The position numbers and the translations under genes were made by a program. The notes beneath the pieces are model-generated. The model made no database searches and was not told the DNA's origin. It saw only the letters and a program-made list of their open reading frames with translations. A stretch of DNA of 10,029 nucleotides, taken from contig JAQUMZ010000062.1 in assembly GCA_028717865.1 (NCBI GenBank), positions 1 through 10,029 on the forward strand. The letters run 5' to 3'. Shown here one piece after another: positions 1 through 5,977 of the stretch (position 1 is its first letter; each line of letters starts with the position of its first letter). Source of the DNA: Elusimicrobiota bacterium. GTDB lineage: Bacteria > Elusimicrobiota > Elusimicrobia > UBA1565 > UBA9628.

Positions 1-1
1 G

Positions 2-457
2 GTGCCCCTGACGGTCGTCGTCCTGGGCTTGGCGGCCCTGGGCGTGACCGTCCTGACCGAGCACACGCCTTTCGGGCGCTATCTTTATGCCATCGGAGGC
101 AACGAGGAGGCCGCGGTCATCTCCGGGGTGCCGGTCAGCCGGGTCATCATCGGCGCCTTCGGCCTGCTGGGCGCGATCGTGGCGGTCACCGGCTTCATGC
201 AGACGGCCTATTCCGGGGCCTCGACGACTACGGTGGGCGAACTCATGGAACTCGACGCCATCGCCGCCTGCGTCATCGGCGGCGCCAGCCTCAAGGGCGG
301 ACGGGGGTCGACCCTGGGCGTACTCTTCGGTTCGCTCATCATGGCGGTCCTGCTCAACGGCATGACCCTTCTAGCCGTTTCCCCGGAATACAAGTTCATC
401 GCCCGCGGCGTCGTCCTGGCGCTGGCGGTGTGGATGGACGTCCGCTGCCGCCGTTAA
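2..457 (+). CDS. xylH: Sugar ABC transporter permease, XylH/RbsC family (C-terminal part)
   Basis: Inner-membrane permease subunit of a carbohydrate ABC importer, moving a sugar (xylose, ribose or similar) handed over by a periplasmic binding protein. The frame is open at the left edge, and the GTG at base 2 is only the first visible codon, so about 150 of the roughly 330-400 residues usual for the family are present. Visible family signatures are FGRYLYAIGGNEEAA near residues 25-39, ELDAIAACVIGGASLKGGRG near 82-101, and a final hydrophobic segment ending AVWMDV. The ELDAIAACVIGG wording and AVW(x)DV tail resemble XylH more than RbsC, but the substrate is not proven. The protein ends at the usual family length, and its TAA (455-457) lies inside the left inverted repeat of the RAYT unit. 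Partner ATPase and binding-protein genes would lie to the left, outside the window. Confidence 0.9.
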   Translation: MPLTVVVLGLAALGVTVLTEHTPFGRYLYAIGGNEEAAVISGVPVSRVIIGAFGLLGAIVAVTGFMQTAYSGASTTTVGELMELDAIAACVIGGASLKGGRGSTLGVLFGSLIMAVLLNGMTLLAVSPEYKFIARGVVLALAVWMDVRCRR

Positions 458-486
458 CAACGGTGCCAGGCATTGCATTCTTGCAT
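451..486 (+). repeat. Left terminal inverted repeat (REP-like)
   Basis: 36 bp matching the reverse complement of 1394-1429 at 34 of 36 positions. The outer 28 bp (451-478) are identical. Parts seen from outside in: a CCGTT-AAC-AACGG palindrome (451-463), the core GGTGCCAGGCA (462-472) containing TGCC-A-GGCA, and two TTGCAT hexamers 8 bp apart (473 and 481). The permease stop codon TAA lies at 455-457, inside it. Confidence 0.9.
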
Positions 487-1344
487 TTAGGGTTGGACAA
501 GAAACGCCCTGGAGACGGACGACGGGTTGCAATTTAGAAACAGCGCTATTTGTCCCGGCATCCAGCCATCGGCAATAGCCATGCGCATGAACAAGCGTCT
601 GGTTCTTACCGCCAGACGAGAACGATGCCCATTTGTAAGCGTTGCCAACGAGAGACCCGCCTCTTGAGATAAGCCTTTTGCGAGTGTTCCTAGATCGGTT
701 CGTTTTTTAACCTGGGGCGCGCATCGGTGTCTTTCTTCCATATTTTTGAGGATATTCTCAGCTGTGTCGCTGAAGGGGTCGGGATAGTTTTTACATTCCG
801 CGAGTCCTGTGTCGATGAAGCGCAGTAATTGATCCCGCTTCGGGATTCCATCCTCATGGAGCAAAGACAGAGGGAACTCGGGGTCAAGGATTCTGGAGTC
901 ATGCTCCCCAGCCAATTCGCGGTATCCACTCCAGGGCCATTCTCTCGGGTGGCGAACCAAACCACTCCGAACTGGGTTTAGATTTATATAGCGTAGCAAG
1001 GTCAAAAAGTATCCATCATTGCCGCACCGCAACGACTTAAATCTTCGTTGAAATAGATGCCCGATTCTGGTCTTGTTCAAGTTGAAATATTTCACATAGC
1101 GCGTGGTAATCCAATGCATGGTTCGAGACAAAGGGATTGCGGAGACGCGCAGCAGAAGGTGAAAATGATTTGGCATCAGGCAAGTCGAAAACAGCTGAAT
1201 ACCGAATCGCGTCTTGGCTCGCAGGAGGATTTGGGTGAAGCGTTGATAATCATTTTGGCCGAGGAAGATATCTTGGCCGTCGTTCCCACGATTCATTACG
1301 TGATAGATCGTCCCGAATTCATGGGTCCGCGGAGGTCTTGCCAT
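487..1344 (-). CDS. REP-associated tyrosine transposase (RAYT, Y1/HUH superfamily)
   Basis: A 285-residue single-strand DNA transposase of the IS200/IS605-related RAYT group, which cleaves and joins DNA at REP-type hairpins through a tyrosine. The start MARPPRTHEFGTIYHVMNRGN is the usual RAYT beginning. The HUH motif is H60-F61-H62 within MPNHFHLLL, and the probable nucleophile is Y119 within RYINLNPVRSGLV. Residues about 216-285 look like a DnaA-C/helix-turn-helix domain, a known C-terminal addition in RAYTs, ending NPSSVSRAF. All catalytic motifs are intact. An upstream in-frame ATG at 1407 would begin inside the inverted repeat and add 21 atypical residues, so ATG 1344 is preferred. It has TATTAT 5 nt upstream and no Shine-Dalgarno site. 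The gene fills nearly the whole space between the two repeats. Confidence 0.93.
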   Translation of the reverse strand: MARPPRTHEFGTIYHVMNRGNDGQDIFLGQNDYQRFTQILLRAKTRFGIQLFSTCLMPNHFHLLLRVSAIPLSRTMHWITTRYVKYFNLNKTRIGHLFQRRFKSLRCGNDGYFLTLLRYINLNPVRSGLVRHPREWPWSGYRELAGEHDSRILDPEFPLSLLHEDGIPKRDQLLRFIDTGLAECKNYPDPFSDTAENILKNMEERHRCAPQVKKRTDLGTLAKGLSQEAGLSLATLTNGHRSRLAVRTRRLFMRMAIADGWMPGQIALFLNCNPSSVSRAFLVQP

Positions 1345-1349
1345 CACTA

Positions 1350-1355
1350 ATAATA
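1350..1355 (-). promoter_or_regulatory. Candidate -10 box of the RAYT gene
   Basis: TATTAT on the minus strand ends 5 nt before ATG 1344. No convincing -35 and no Shine-Dalgarno site is seen. The position would give a transcript starting at or very near the A of ATG, as for several other genes in this window. Confidence 0.4.
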
Positions 1356-1393
1356 CGATTGAGCGGCAAAAAAGTTTCCTCTTTTCGAGAGAT

Positions 1394-1429
1394 ATGCAAT
1401 TATGCAATGCCTGGCACCGTTGTTAACGG
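1394..1429 (-). repeat. Right terminal inverted repeat (REP-like)
   Basis: Mirror of 451-486, with two mismatches confined to the 2 bp between the paired ATGCAA hexamers (1394 and 1402, 8 bp apart). The perfect 28-bp part is 1402-1429. It contains the TAA of the minus-strand BCAM0308-like gene (1423-1425), at the same position within the repeat as the permease stop in the left copy. Confidence 0.9.
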
Positions 1430-1911
1430 TTCCAGTTGACGCGGATGAAGTAGGTCTCCGGTTCGTAGCGGATTTCCAGGCGGCCTTTGTAGGCCCGGTG
1501 CAGAGCCTCGCCGATGCGGCGGGGCAGGTGGATGTCCGTGGTCTTGATGTTCAGGCCGGCGCCGCCCGCCTCGATGCGCATGATGCGGTGGAGGGGCCGG
1601 AATTTCTTTTCCAGCTCTTCCTGGTGCCGGGCGATGTGGATGAGTTCCTCCTTGCGCGCGAGGGCGAAGTCTCCGCTTATGGTCAGGATGCCGGCGGGAA
1701 AGTCGTCCCGGATGCGCCGGCAAGCCTCGCAGAGCTCCAGGCGGGCGCCGCGCGGGGGCAGGTCCCAACTCCAGCGGTTTTTCTCGAACACGGCGCGGCA
1801 TTGCGGACAGACCGCGGGTTCATGCGGCGTCAGACGCGTCCGGTAGGGATCGTGTATCCTTTCGTGGATCAGCAGGTCCCGTCTGGGGCCGGCGGCGGTT
1901 TTTCCCGGCAT
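1423..1911 (-). CDS. BCAM0308 family / NMD3-like zinc-binding protein
   Basis: A 162-residue cytoplasmic protein of a bacterial family often annotated as BCAM0308 or 'NMD protein affecting ribosome stability and mRNA decay'. Its function has not been established to my knowledge. Two CxxC pairs (C35/C38 and C61/C64) probably hold one zinc. The remainder has family-typical stretches: AGILTISGDF (73-82), the charged helix around 86-105, PLHRIMRIE (106-114), TTDIHLPRRIGEALHRAYKG (124-143) and a final RVNW. ATG 1911 is preceded by GAGGAGG (1917-1923), 5 nt away, which decides the start; the same frame remains open much further upstream but only as an antiparallel-free overlap with amrS in a different frame. 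It is the last gene of the AmmeMemoRadiSam operon, 53 nt after amrS. Its stop codon lies in the right repeat of the RAYT unit. Confidence 0.85.
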   Translation of the reverse strand: MPGKTAAGPRRDLLIHERIHDPYRTRLTPHEPAVCPQCRAVFEKNRWSWDLPPRGARLELCEACRRIRDDFPAGILTISGDFALARKEELIHIARHQEELEKKFRPLHRIMRIEAGGAGLNIKTTDIHLPRRIGEALHRAYKGRLEIRYEPETYFIRVNWNR

Positions 1912-1964
1912 AGGCGCCTCCTCGCTCCCCTGGTTTAGGGTATCCGCCGCGGGTACGATCCGCC

Positions 1965-3023
1965 TCAAATCCAAACGCCGGGGATGGCGGCGGAGCAGCG
2001 CGGGCAGCAACCGTCCTTGAGCCGGTTGGCCGTCACGGCGAAGCCTCGGCGTTCGATGAGCAGTTCCCCGCAGGCGGGGCAGGCCGTGTTTTCCAGTCCC
2101 GCGAGCCGGCCGGGGAGATTGCCGGCGTAAACGAAGCGCAGGCCCTCGGCCTTGCCGATCTCGGCGGCGCGGGCCAGGCTTTCGGGCGCGGTGTCCCGCG
2201 GCTCCTCCAGGCGGTAGTCCTGGTGGTAGGCCGTGACGTGCCAGGGGATGTCGGGCGAGACGCCGGCGAGGAATTGCGCCAGGCCGCGCAGTTCCCGGTC
2301 CGAGTCGTTCCAGCCGGGGATGACGAGGGTGACCACCTCCAGCCAGAATCCCAGGGCGCGGATGTCCTCTATGGAGCGCAGGACGTGGCGCATGGCGCCG
2401 CCGGTCATGTCCCGATATTTGGCGGAGTCGAAGCACTTTAGGTCTACCTTGTATAGGGACATCACCGGCCGCAGGTACTCCAGCACGCGCCGGTTGGCGT
2501 GGCCGTTCGAGACGTAGCCGCAGCGCAGGCCGAGGCGGCGGGCCTCGGTGAAAATCGCGGCGGCCCATTCCGAGGTGATGAGCGGCTCGTTGTAGGTGGA
2601 GACGACCACGGGGCAGCCTTCGGCCTGGGCCGCCCGGGCCACCGCGGCCGGCGGGATGCGGCTGATCTGGGCTTCGGCGGCGGGGTCGCGCAGAACCTGG
2701 CTGGTAAGCCAGTTCTGGCAGAACCGGCACGAGAAATTGCAGCCCAGCATGCCGAAGGACATGGCCTGGCTGCCGGGCAGGACGTGGAAGAATGGTTTCT
2801 TCTCTATGGGATCGGCTCGCAGTCCGCTGACGTAGCCGAAGGGCACCAGCAATCGGCCCCCTTTGTTGTAGCGCATGCGGCAGATCCCGGCTTTCCCCTC
2901 GGCGATGAGGCACTCGTGGCCGCACGCGCAGCAGCGCACCATGCCGTCGCCCTGCCGATCATAAAGGTCTCCTTCCCGGGTCAGGCCGCGCAGCAAGTCC
3001 TCGAGGCTCGGTGCTTCCTTCAT
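1965..3023 (-). CDS. amrS: AmmeMemoRadiSam system radical SAM enzyme AmrS
   Basis: A 352-residue radical S-adenosylmethionine enzyme, the third member of the AmmeMemoRadiSam set whose substrate is unknown. The [4Fe-4S] cluster motif CxxxCxxC is C95, C99 and C102 (GCNFSCRFCQNW). An N-terminal cysteine cluster (C31, C34, C38, C48), with the family's EGKAGICRMR, precedes it. TYNEP (143-147) and KVDLKCFD (192-199) fit the TIM-barrel core of pyruvate formate-lyase-activase-like members. The C-terminal tail adds C315/C318 and C340/C343, a probable zinc ribbon. ATG 3023 has GGGAGG about 6 nt upstream, overlapping the stop region of the preceding fusion gene only 13 nt away, so the two are translationally close. 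Length is normal for the family. Confidence 0.95.
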   Translation of the reverse strand: MKEAPSLEDLLRGLTREGDLYDRQGDGMVRCCACGHECLIAEGKAGICRMRYNKGGRLLVPFGYVSGLRADPIEKKPFFHVLPGSQAMSFGMLGCNFSCRFCQNWLTSQVLRDPAAEAQISRIPPAAVARAAQAEGCPVVVSTYNEPLITSEWAAAIFTEARRLGLRCGYVSNGHANRRVLEYLRPVMSLYKVDLKCFDSAKYRDMTGGAMRHVLRSIEDIRALGFWLEVVTLVIPGWNDSDRELRGLAQFLAGVSPDIPWHVTAYHQDYRLEEPRDTAPESLARAAEIGKAEGLRFVYAGNLPGRLAGLENTACPACGELLIERRGFAVTANRLKDGCCPRCSAAIPGVWI

Positions 3024-3036
3024 AACATCCTCCCGG

Positions 3037-4449
3037 TCATGGCTCCGCGAAGGAGTTCACCGTGAAGGTGAAGAGCTCGATGCCCGGTTCCTTCCAGGCT
3101 GCCGAGCGCAGACCGGCCTTGTGCTCGCACAGATGCGCCATGAAGCCTTCGCGGTCGGGCAGTTTCTCCCAAACCTGGGGCAGAAAAAGTCCGGACTTGC
3201 GGCCGCGGCCCACCATGACCCCGAGGCCCGGCTTGATATCCTCGGGCCGGGCGACCTGCGGCTCGGAGAGGATGGATATCTTGGCGCGCAGGCCGTCGAG
3301 CTCGGACTCGAATATTCCCGGGAAGCGGGAATCCTCGGTCGCGCTGAGCACGGCGTAGCGCGCCACCGCGTTGCCCAGCGTGTCGTGGGGATGCGTGGTC
3401 CCGATGCAGCCGCGCAGTTCCGCGTTCGCGCCGGTCCAAGTGACGAACACCGCGGCGGGCAGGTTCAGCCGGGGATAATCGAACAAGCGGGGGGAAGGCC
3501 GGCGGCCCTGGAGGGCCGACTTGACGCTCTCGCGGGCCAGGGCCAAGAGCGCGGTTTTTTCCGGCTCGGAGAGCGCCTCGCTCGGCCATGGGCGGCGGCG
3601 GCCCCTGGCCAGCAGGAGAGCCGCGCCGTAGCCGACGGTGCGTCGGGCGTCGCCGCCTCCGTCCGCGGAGTTGGTGCAGCCCAGGGACTCGGCCCAATCC
3701 GCGCCCAGCGCCGCGCCCGCGCTCAGCGCGCAGGCCGCGGCCGCCTTGCCGCACCAGGTGCAGCGCAAGTCCGGTATCGCGAGCGACATCAGGCATTGCT
3801 CGGTGCGCCAGAGGAAGTCGGGGTCGAGGGTGAGGAAGCTCTCCAGGGAGGCCGCGTCGACGCGCCGCGCGTTTTCCAGCGCCGGGTAGTGCGAGAGGTC
3901 GGTCGCGGCCACCACCACGGCGCGCCGTCCTTTGAGCGCCTCGGCCAGGGCTCGGCCCACCCGTTCGGACTCGGAAAGACTTTGCGAGCTGGCGACCATG
4001 GGCAGCAGGCGGAACGCCGGGCAGCTTCTTTGCAGGAAGGGCAGGACCACCTCGATGGAGTGCTCCCGGTCGTGCGCGGCGGTCGAGACGGCGACGCCGG
4101 CCCCGGATTCCAGCAGACGCTCGGCCTCGGCGCGGGCCGCCGGGACCTCTCCCAACGGGGTCTGGAAAGCTGAATGGTCGTCCAGGAAGAAGCCTTCGGA
4201 GCGGGCGTAATGCGCGGTCCCCACCACGGCGATGATTTCCGGCTTGAGCCGGGCCAGGGCGCGGCAGACCCGGGCCGTGGGCGGTCCGGAGTATTGGTGG
4301 CCCGCGTGCGGGCAAAGCGCCGCGACGAGGCGTCCCTCGGGCCGCTCATCGGGCGCCTCGGCAAGCATCCGATCCACCGCGGCGCGCAAGACGGCGGGCC
4401 GCGCCTCATAAAAGCTGCCCGCGGCCGCGGGCGGGCGCGCACGGGCCAT
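3037..4449 (-). CDS. AmmeMemoRadiSam system AmrB(MEMO)-AmrA(AMMECR1) fusion protein
   Basis: A 470-residue two-domain cytoplasmic protein. Residues 1-285 are a MEMO domain, related to LigB-type extradiol dioxygenases. RPPAAAGSFY marks its start, followed by CPHAGHQYSG (H48), VVGTAHYARS (H80), EHSIEVVLPFLQ (129-140), TDLSHYP (183-189) and WCGK (C233). H48, H80 and C233 plausibly correspond to the iron ligands H49, H81 and C244 of human MEMO1. Residues about 293-470 are an AMMECR1 domain with its hallmark LRGCIGT (345-351), SRFPG and ISILSEP. Both domains look complete. The following gene is amrS, so all three activities of the system are in two adjacent genes. I choose ATG 4449 because RPPAAAGSFYEA follows it directly and because TGATAGAAT, a likely -10, occupies the sequence between it and the alternative ATG at 4464. 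No Shine-Dalgarno site is visible. Confidence 0.93.
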   Translation of the reverse strand: MARARPPAAAGSFYEARPAVLRAAVDRMLAEAPDERPEGRLVAALCPHAGHQYSGPPTARVCRALARLKPEIIAVVGTAHYARSEGFFLDDHSAFQTPLGEVPAARAEAERLLESGAGVAVSTAAHDREHSIEVVLPFLQRSCPAFRLLPMVASSQSLSESERVGRALAEALKGRRAVVVAATDLSHYPALENARRVDAASLESFLTLDPDFLWRTEQCLMSLAIPDLRCTWCGKAAAACALSAGAALGADWAESLGCTNSADGGGDARRTVGYGAALLLARGRRRPWPSEALSEPEKTALLALARESVKSALQGRRPSPRLFDYPRLNLPAAVFVTWTGANAELRGCIGTTHPHDTLGNAVARYAVLSATEDSRFPGIFESELDGLRAKISILSEPQVARPEDIKPGLGVMVGRGRKSGLFLPQVWEKLPDREGFMAHLCEHKAGLRSAAWKEPGIELFTFTVNSFAEP

Positions 4450-4454
4450 GGCCG

Positions 4455-4463
4455 ATTCTATCA
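4455..4463 (-). promoter_or_regulatory. Extended -10 promoter of the AmmeMemoRadiSam operon
   Basis: TGATAGAAT on the minus strand fits the extended -10 form TGnTAnnnT. It ends 5 nt before ATG 4449, too close for a leader with a ribosome site, which points to a leaderless mRNA starting at ATG. No -35 is evident. Confidence 0.5.
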
Positions 4464-4528
4464 TTTGGCTCGGCCGCGCGCCCCGGACCAGCGGGCTGGG
4501 TTCGGGGCTTCGCGGAGAAAAGCAAAGG

Positions 4529-4587
4529 ACGTCCCCGGGCAACAAAGCAAGGAACGTCCCCGGGTAACGGGTAACGTCCCCGGGTAA
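4529..4587. repeat. Three direct copies of a CCCGGG-centred 14-mer
   Basis: ACGTCCCCGGG(C/T)AA occurs at 4529-4542, 4554-4567 and 4574-4587, at intervals of 25 and 20 bp. The first two copies share a longer left part resembling AGCAAGGA. They fill the short gap between the aminopeptidase stop (4594) and the operon promoter (4455). The GGGGAC motif in the opposite orientation recurs in the other intergenic region (about 5937, 6096 and 6164), suggesting REP-like sequence. A regulator-binding role is possible but unsupported. Confidence 0.7.
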
Positions 4588-4593
4588 ACCGGG

Positions 4594-5724
4594 TCAGGAT
4601 TTGCCTAGGGCTTGGGCGCTGAACTGGCGCTCGAGGTCCTTGTCGGTGAAGACCCCGTCCTTGCGCACCAGCTTGCCGTCGAACCACATCTCGCCGCCGC
4701 CGTACTCCGGGCGCTGGATGCAGACCATGTCCCAGTGGATGGCGGAGCGGTTGCCGTTGTCGGCGTCGTCGTAGGCGTTGCCCGGCGTGAAGTGGAAGGA
4801 GCCGGCTATCTTCTCGTCGAACAAGGTGTCGAGCATGGGCTCGCGAATGAAGGGATTGAGGCCGATGGCGAATTCCCCCACGAAGCGGGCGCCGGCGTCG
4901 GTGTCGAGCACTTTTTCGAGCTTGTCCGTGTTGGTCTCGGCCCGGGCCGCGACGATGCGGCCGTTCTTGAAGGTCAGCTCCACGCCGTTGTACATGGTGC
5001 CGTCGTGCAGGGTGGGCGTGTTGTAGCGGAGGGTCCCGTTGACCGAGTCGCGCACCGGGGCGGTGTAGACCTCGCCGTCGGGGATGTTGAGCTTGCCCGC
5101 GCACTTGACGGCGGGCATGCCCTTGATGGAGAAGTTCAGGTCCGTGCCCAGGCCCGTCAGGCGGACCTGGTCGGTCCGCTCCATGAGCGCCACCAGCCGG
5201 TCCATGGCCTTGGACATGCGCGCGTAGTCGGCGCAGCAAACCTTGTAATAGAAATCCTCGAAGGCCTCCTGGGAGGTCTTGGCCAGCTGGGCCATGGCGT
5301 TGTTGGGATAGCGCATGACCACCCACCGGGTGTGGGGCACGCGCTGCTTCATGTGCACCGGCTTGTAGAAGAGGGTCTGGTAGCGCTCCATCTGCCGGCC
5401 GGGCATGTCGGCCAGGTCGAATGGGTTGTCGGAACCGCGGATGCCGATGTAGGCGTCGGCCTTCTTCATCAAGCCCAGGTGCATGTCGGCCAGGGCGCGG
5501 AACTGCCCGTCGCCGGCATGACCCACGAACTGGCGCAGGAGGGACTCGTCGTTGTAGAACCAGAAGGCGGTCGCGCCCTTCTCGGTGGCCTGGCGCAGCA
5601 CTTCCTTGCCCAGCTCGAGGGCTTCGCGGCCCTTGATCTCCAGGTAGAGCGTGTCGCCCTTTTTGAGTTCGGTGGAATAGCCGACGAGGATGTCGGCCAG
5701 AACCTCGTTGCGCTTATCTTTCAT
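4594..5724 (-). CDS. M29 family metallo-aminopeptidase
   Basis: A 376-residue cytoplasmic aminopeptidase of the AmpS/PepS/thermophilic aminopeptidase T type, removing N-terminal residues from peptides with a two-metal centre. Probable metal and catalytic residues are E218 (NIPDGEVYTAP), E284 (VGEFAIGLNP), H311 (GSFHFTPGNAY), Y318, H330 and D332 (IHWDMV). The spacings E-66-E, H-7-Y and H-2-D agree with those known for the family. Length is slightly under the usual 400-410. ATG 5724 is set by AAGGAG (5734-5739) 9 nt upstream; an in-frame ATG at 5766 would add 14 unrelated residues and overlap the -10 box. It is read in the same direction as the AmmeMemoRadiSam operon but is separated by 144 nt with repeats and a promoter, so probably has its own transcript. 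Confidence 0.92.
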   Translation of the reverse strand: MKDKRNEVLADILVGYSTELKKGDTLYLEIKGREALELGKEVLRQATEKGATAFWFYNDESLLRQFVGHAGDGQFRALADMHLGLMKKADAYIGIRGSDNPFDLADMPGRQMERYQTLFYKPVHMKQRVPHTRWVVMRYPNNAMAQLAKTSQEAFEDFYYKVCCADYARMSKAMDRLVALMERTDQVRLTGLGTDLNFSIKGMPAVKCAGKLNIPDGEVYTAPVRDSVNGTLRYNTPTLHDGTMYNGVELTFKNGRIVAARAETNTDKLEKVLDTDAGARFVGEFAIGLNPFIREPMLDTLFDEKIAGSFHFTPGNAYDDADNGNRSAIHWDMVCIQRPEYGGGEMWFDGKLVRKDGVFTDKDLERQFSAQALGKS

Positions 5725-5756
5725 GAAAGCTGTCTCCTTGCCGGATCCGGCGAGCC

Positions 5757-5765
5757 AGGATAGCA
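5757..5765 (-). promoter_or_regulatory. Extended -10 promoter of the aminopeptidase gene
   Basis: TGCTATCCT on the minus strand fits TGnTAnnnT. It lies 32 nt before ATG 5724, leaving a short leader that contains the Shine-Dalgarno site AAGGAG (5734-5739). This contrasts with the leaderless-looking starts elsewhere in the window. Confidence 0.45.
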
Positions 5766-5797
5766 ATTCCGGGACCGCGGAGTCTCTCGTCGCGCCA

Positions 5798-5863
5798 CCC
5801 TGACGGAACCGGCGCCCCCTCGTATGGGGCGCCGGTGGCGCGGCGCTGGACGGCGCGCGCCGC
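5798..5863 (+). repeat. 66-bp double-hairpin repeat, copy A
   Basis: Identical to 5978-6043 except base 5837. The first hairpin has stems 5808-5818 and 5826-5836 (11 bp, ACCGGCGCCCC) with loop CTCGTAT. The second pairs GCGGCGC (5840-5846) with GCGCCGC (5857-5863). No T-tract follows, so it is not an ordinary intrinsic terminator. Confidence 0.9.
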
Positions 5864-5875
5864 TGCTGTTAAGCC

Positions 5876-5900
5876 ATTCGCGATGCGCAGCATCGCGAAT
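5876..5900. repeat. Perfect 11-bp stem hairpin
   Basis: ATTCGCGATGC (5876-5886) pairs exactly with 5890-5900 around the loop GCA. It is less GC-rich than the neighbouring repeats, is not followed by a T-tract, and occurs once in this window, between the two copies of the 66-bp repeat. Confidence 0.85.
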
Positions 5901-5977
5901 CCAGACGGCCCCCCGCGGGGGCCGGCTGTTCCGTTGGGGGACGAATGCCGGCAAACGACCACACGGTGCTGGGCCAC

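Larger units (their letters stand above)
451..1429. mobile_element. RAYT-carrying element bounded by long inverted repeats
   Basis: A 979-bp unit made of a single transposase-like gene and two near-perfect terminal inverted repeats (451-486 and 1394-1429). The interior is clearly more AT-rich than the flanking genes and uses codons that are rare in them, such as AAT, TTT and AGA, which suggests acquisition from elsewhere. It sits exactly between the converging ends of the sugar permease and the BCAM0308-like gene without breaking either. GTTAAC occurs at both ends (453-458 and 1422-1427) and could be a target duplication, but it is also palindromic and part of the inverted repeat, so this is ambiguous. 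Known Y1/HUH elements lack true inverted repeats. The unit may instead be a RAYT gene flanked by two oppositely oriented REP sequences. Confidence 0.75.

Noticed and set aside
1345..1407. 21-residue N-terminal extension of the RAYT from ATG 1407
   Set aside because: It would begin within the inverted repeat, lacks similarity to RAYT starts, and spans the TATTAT box.
1912..2925. N-terminal extension of the BCAM0308-like frame to 500 codons
   Set aside because: The extension overlaps amrS in another frame and is Arg/Pro-rich nonsense. GAGGAGG before ATG 1911 gives a family-length protein.
3121..4173. 350-codon plus-strand frame
   Set aside because: Antisense to the AmrB-AmrA fusion gene, with composition typical of a shadow frame (Gly/Ala/Arg/Gln) and no recognisable motif.
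4612..5763. 383-codon open frame on the plus strand
   Set aside because: It lies fully antisense to the M29 aminopeptidase, whose catalytic residues are all present. The opposite frame stays open only because of high GC at third positions.
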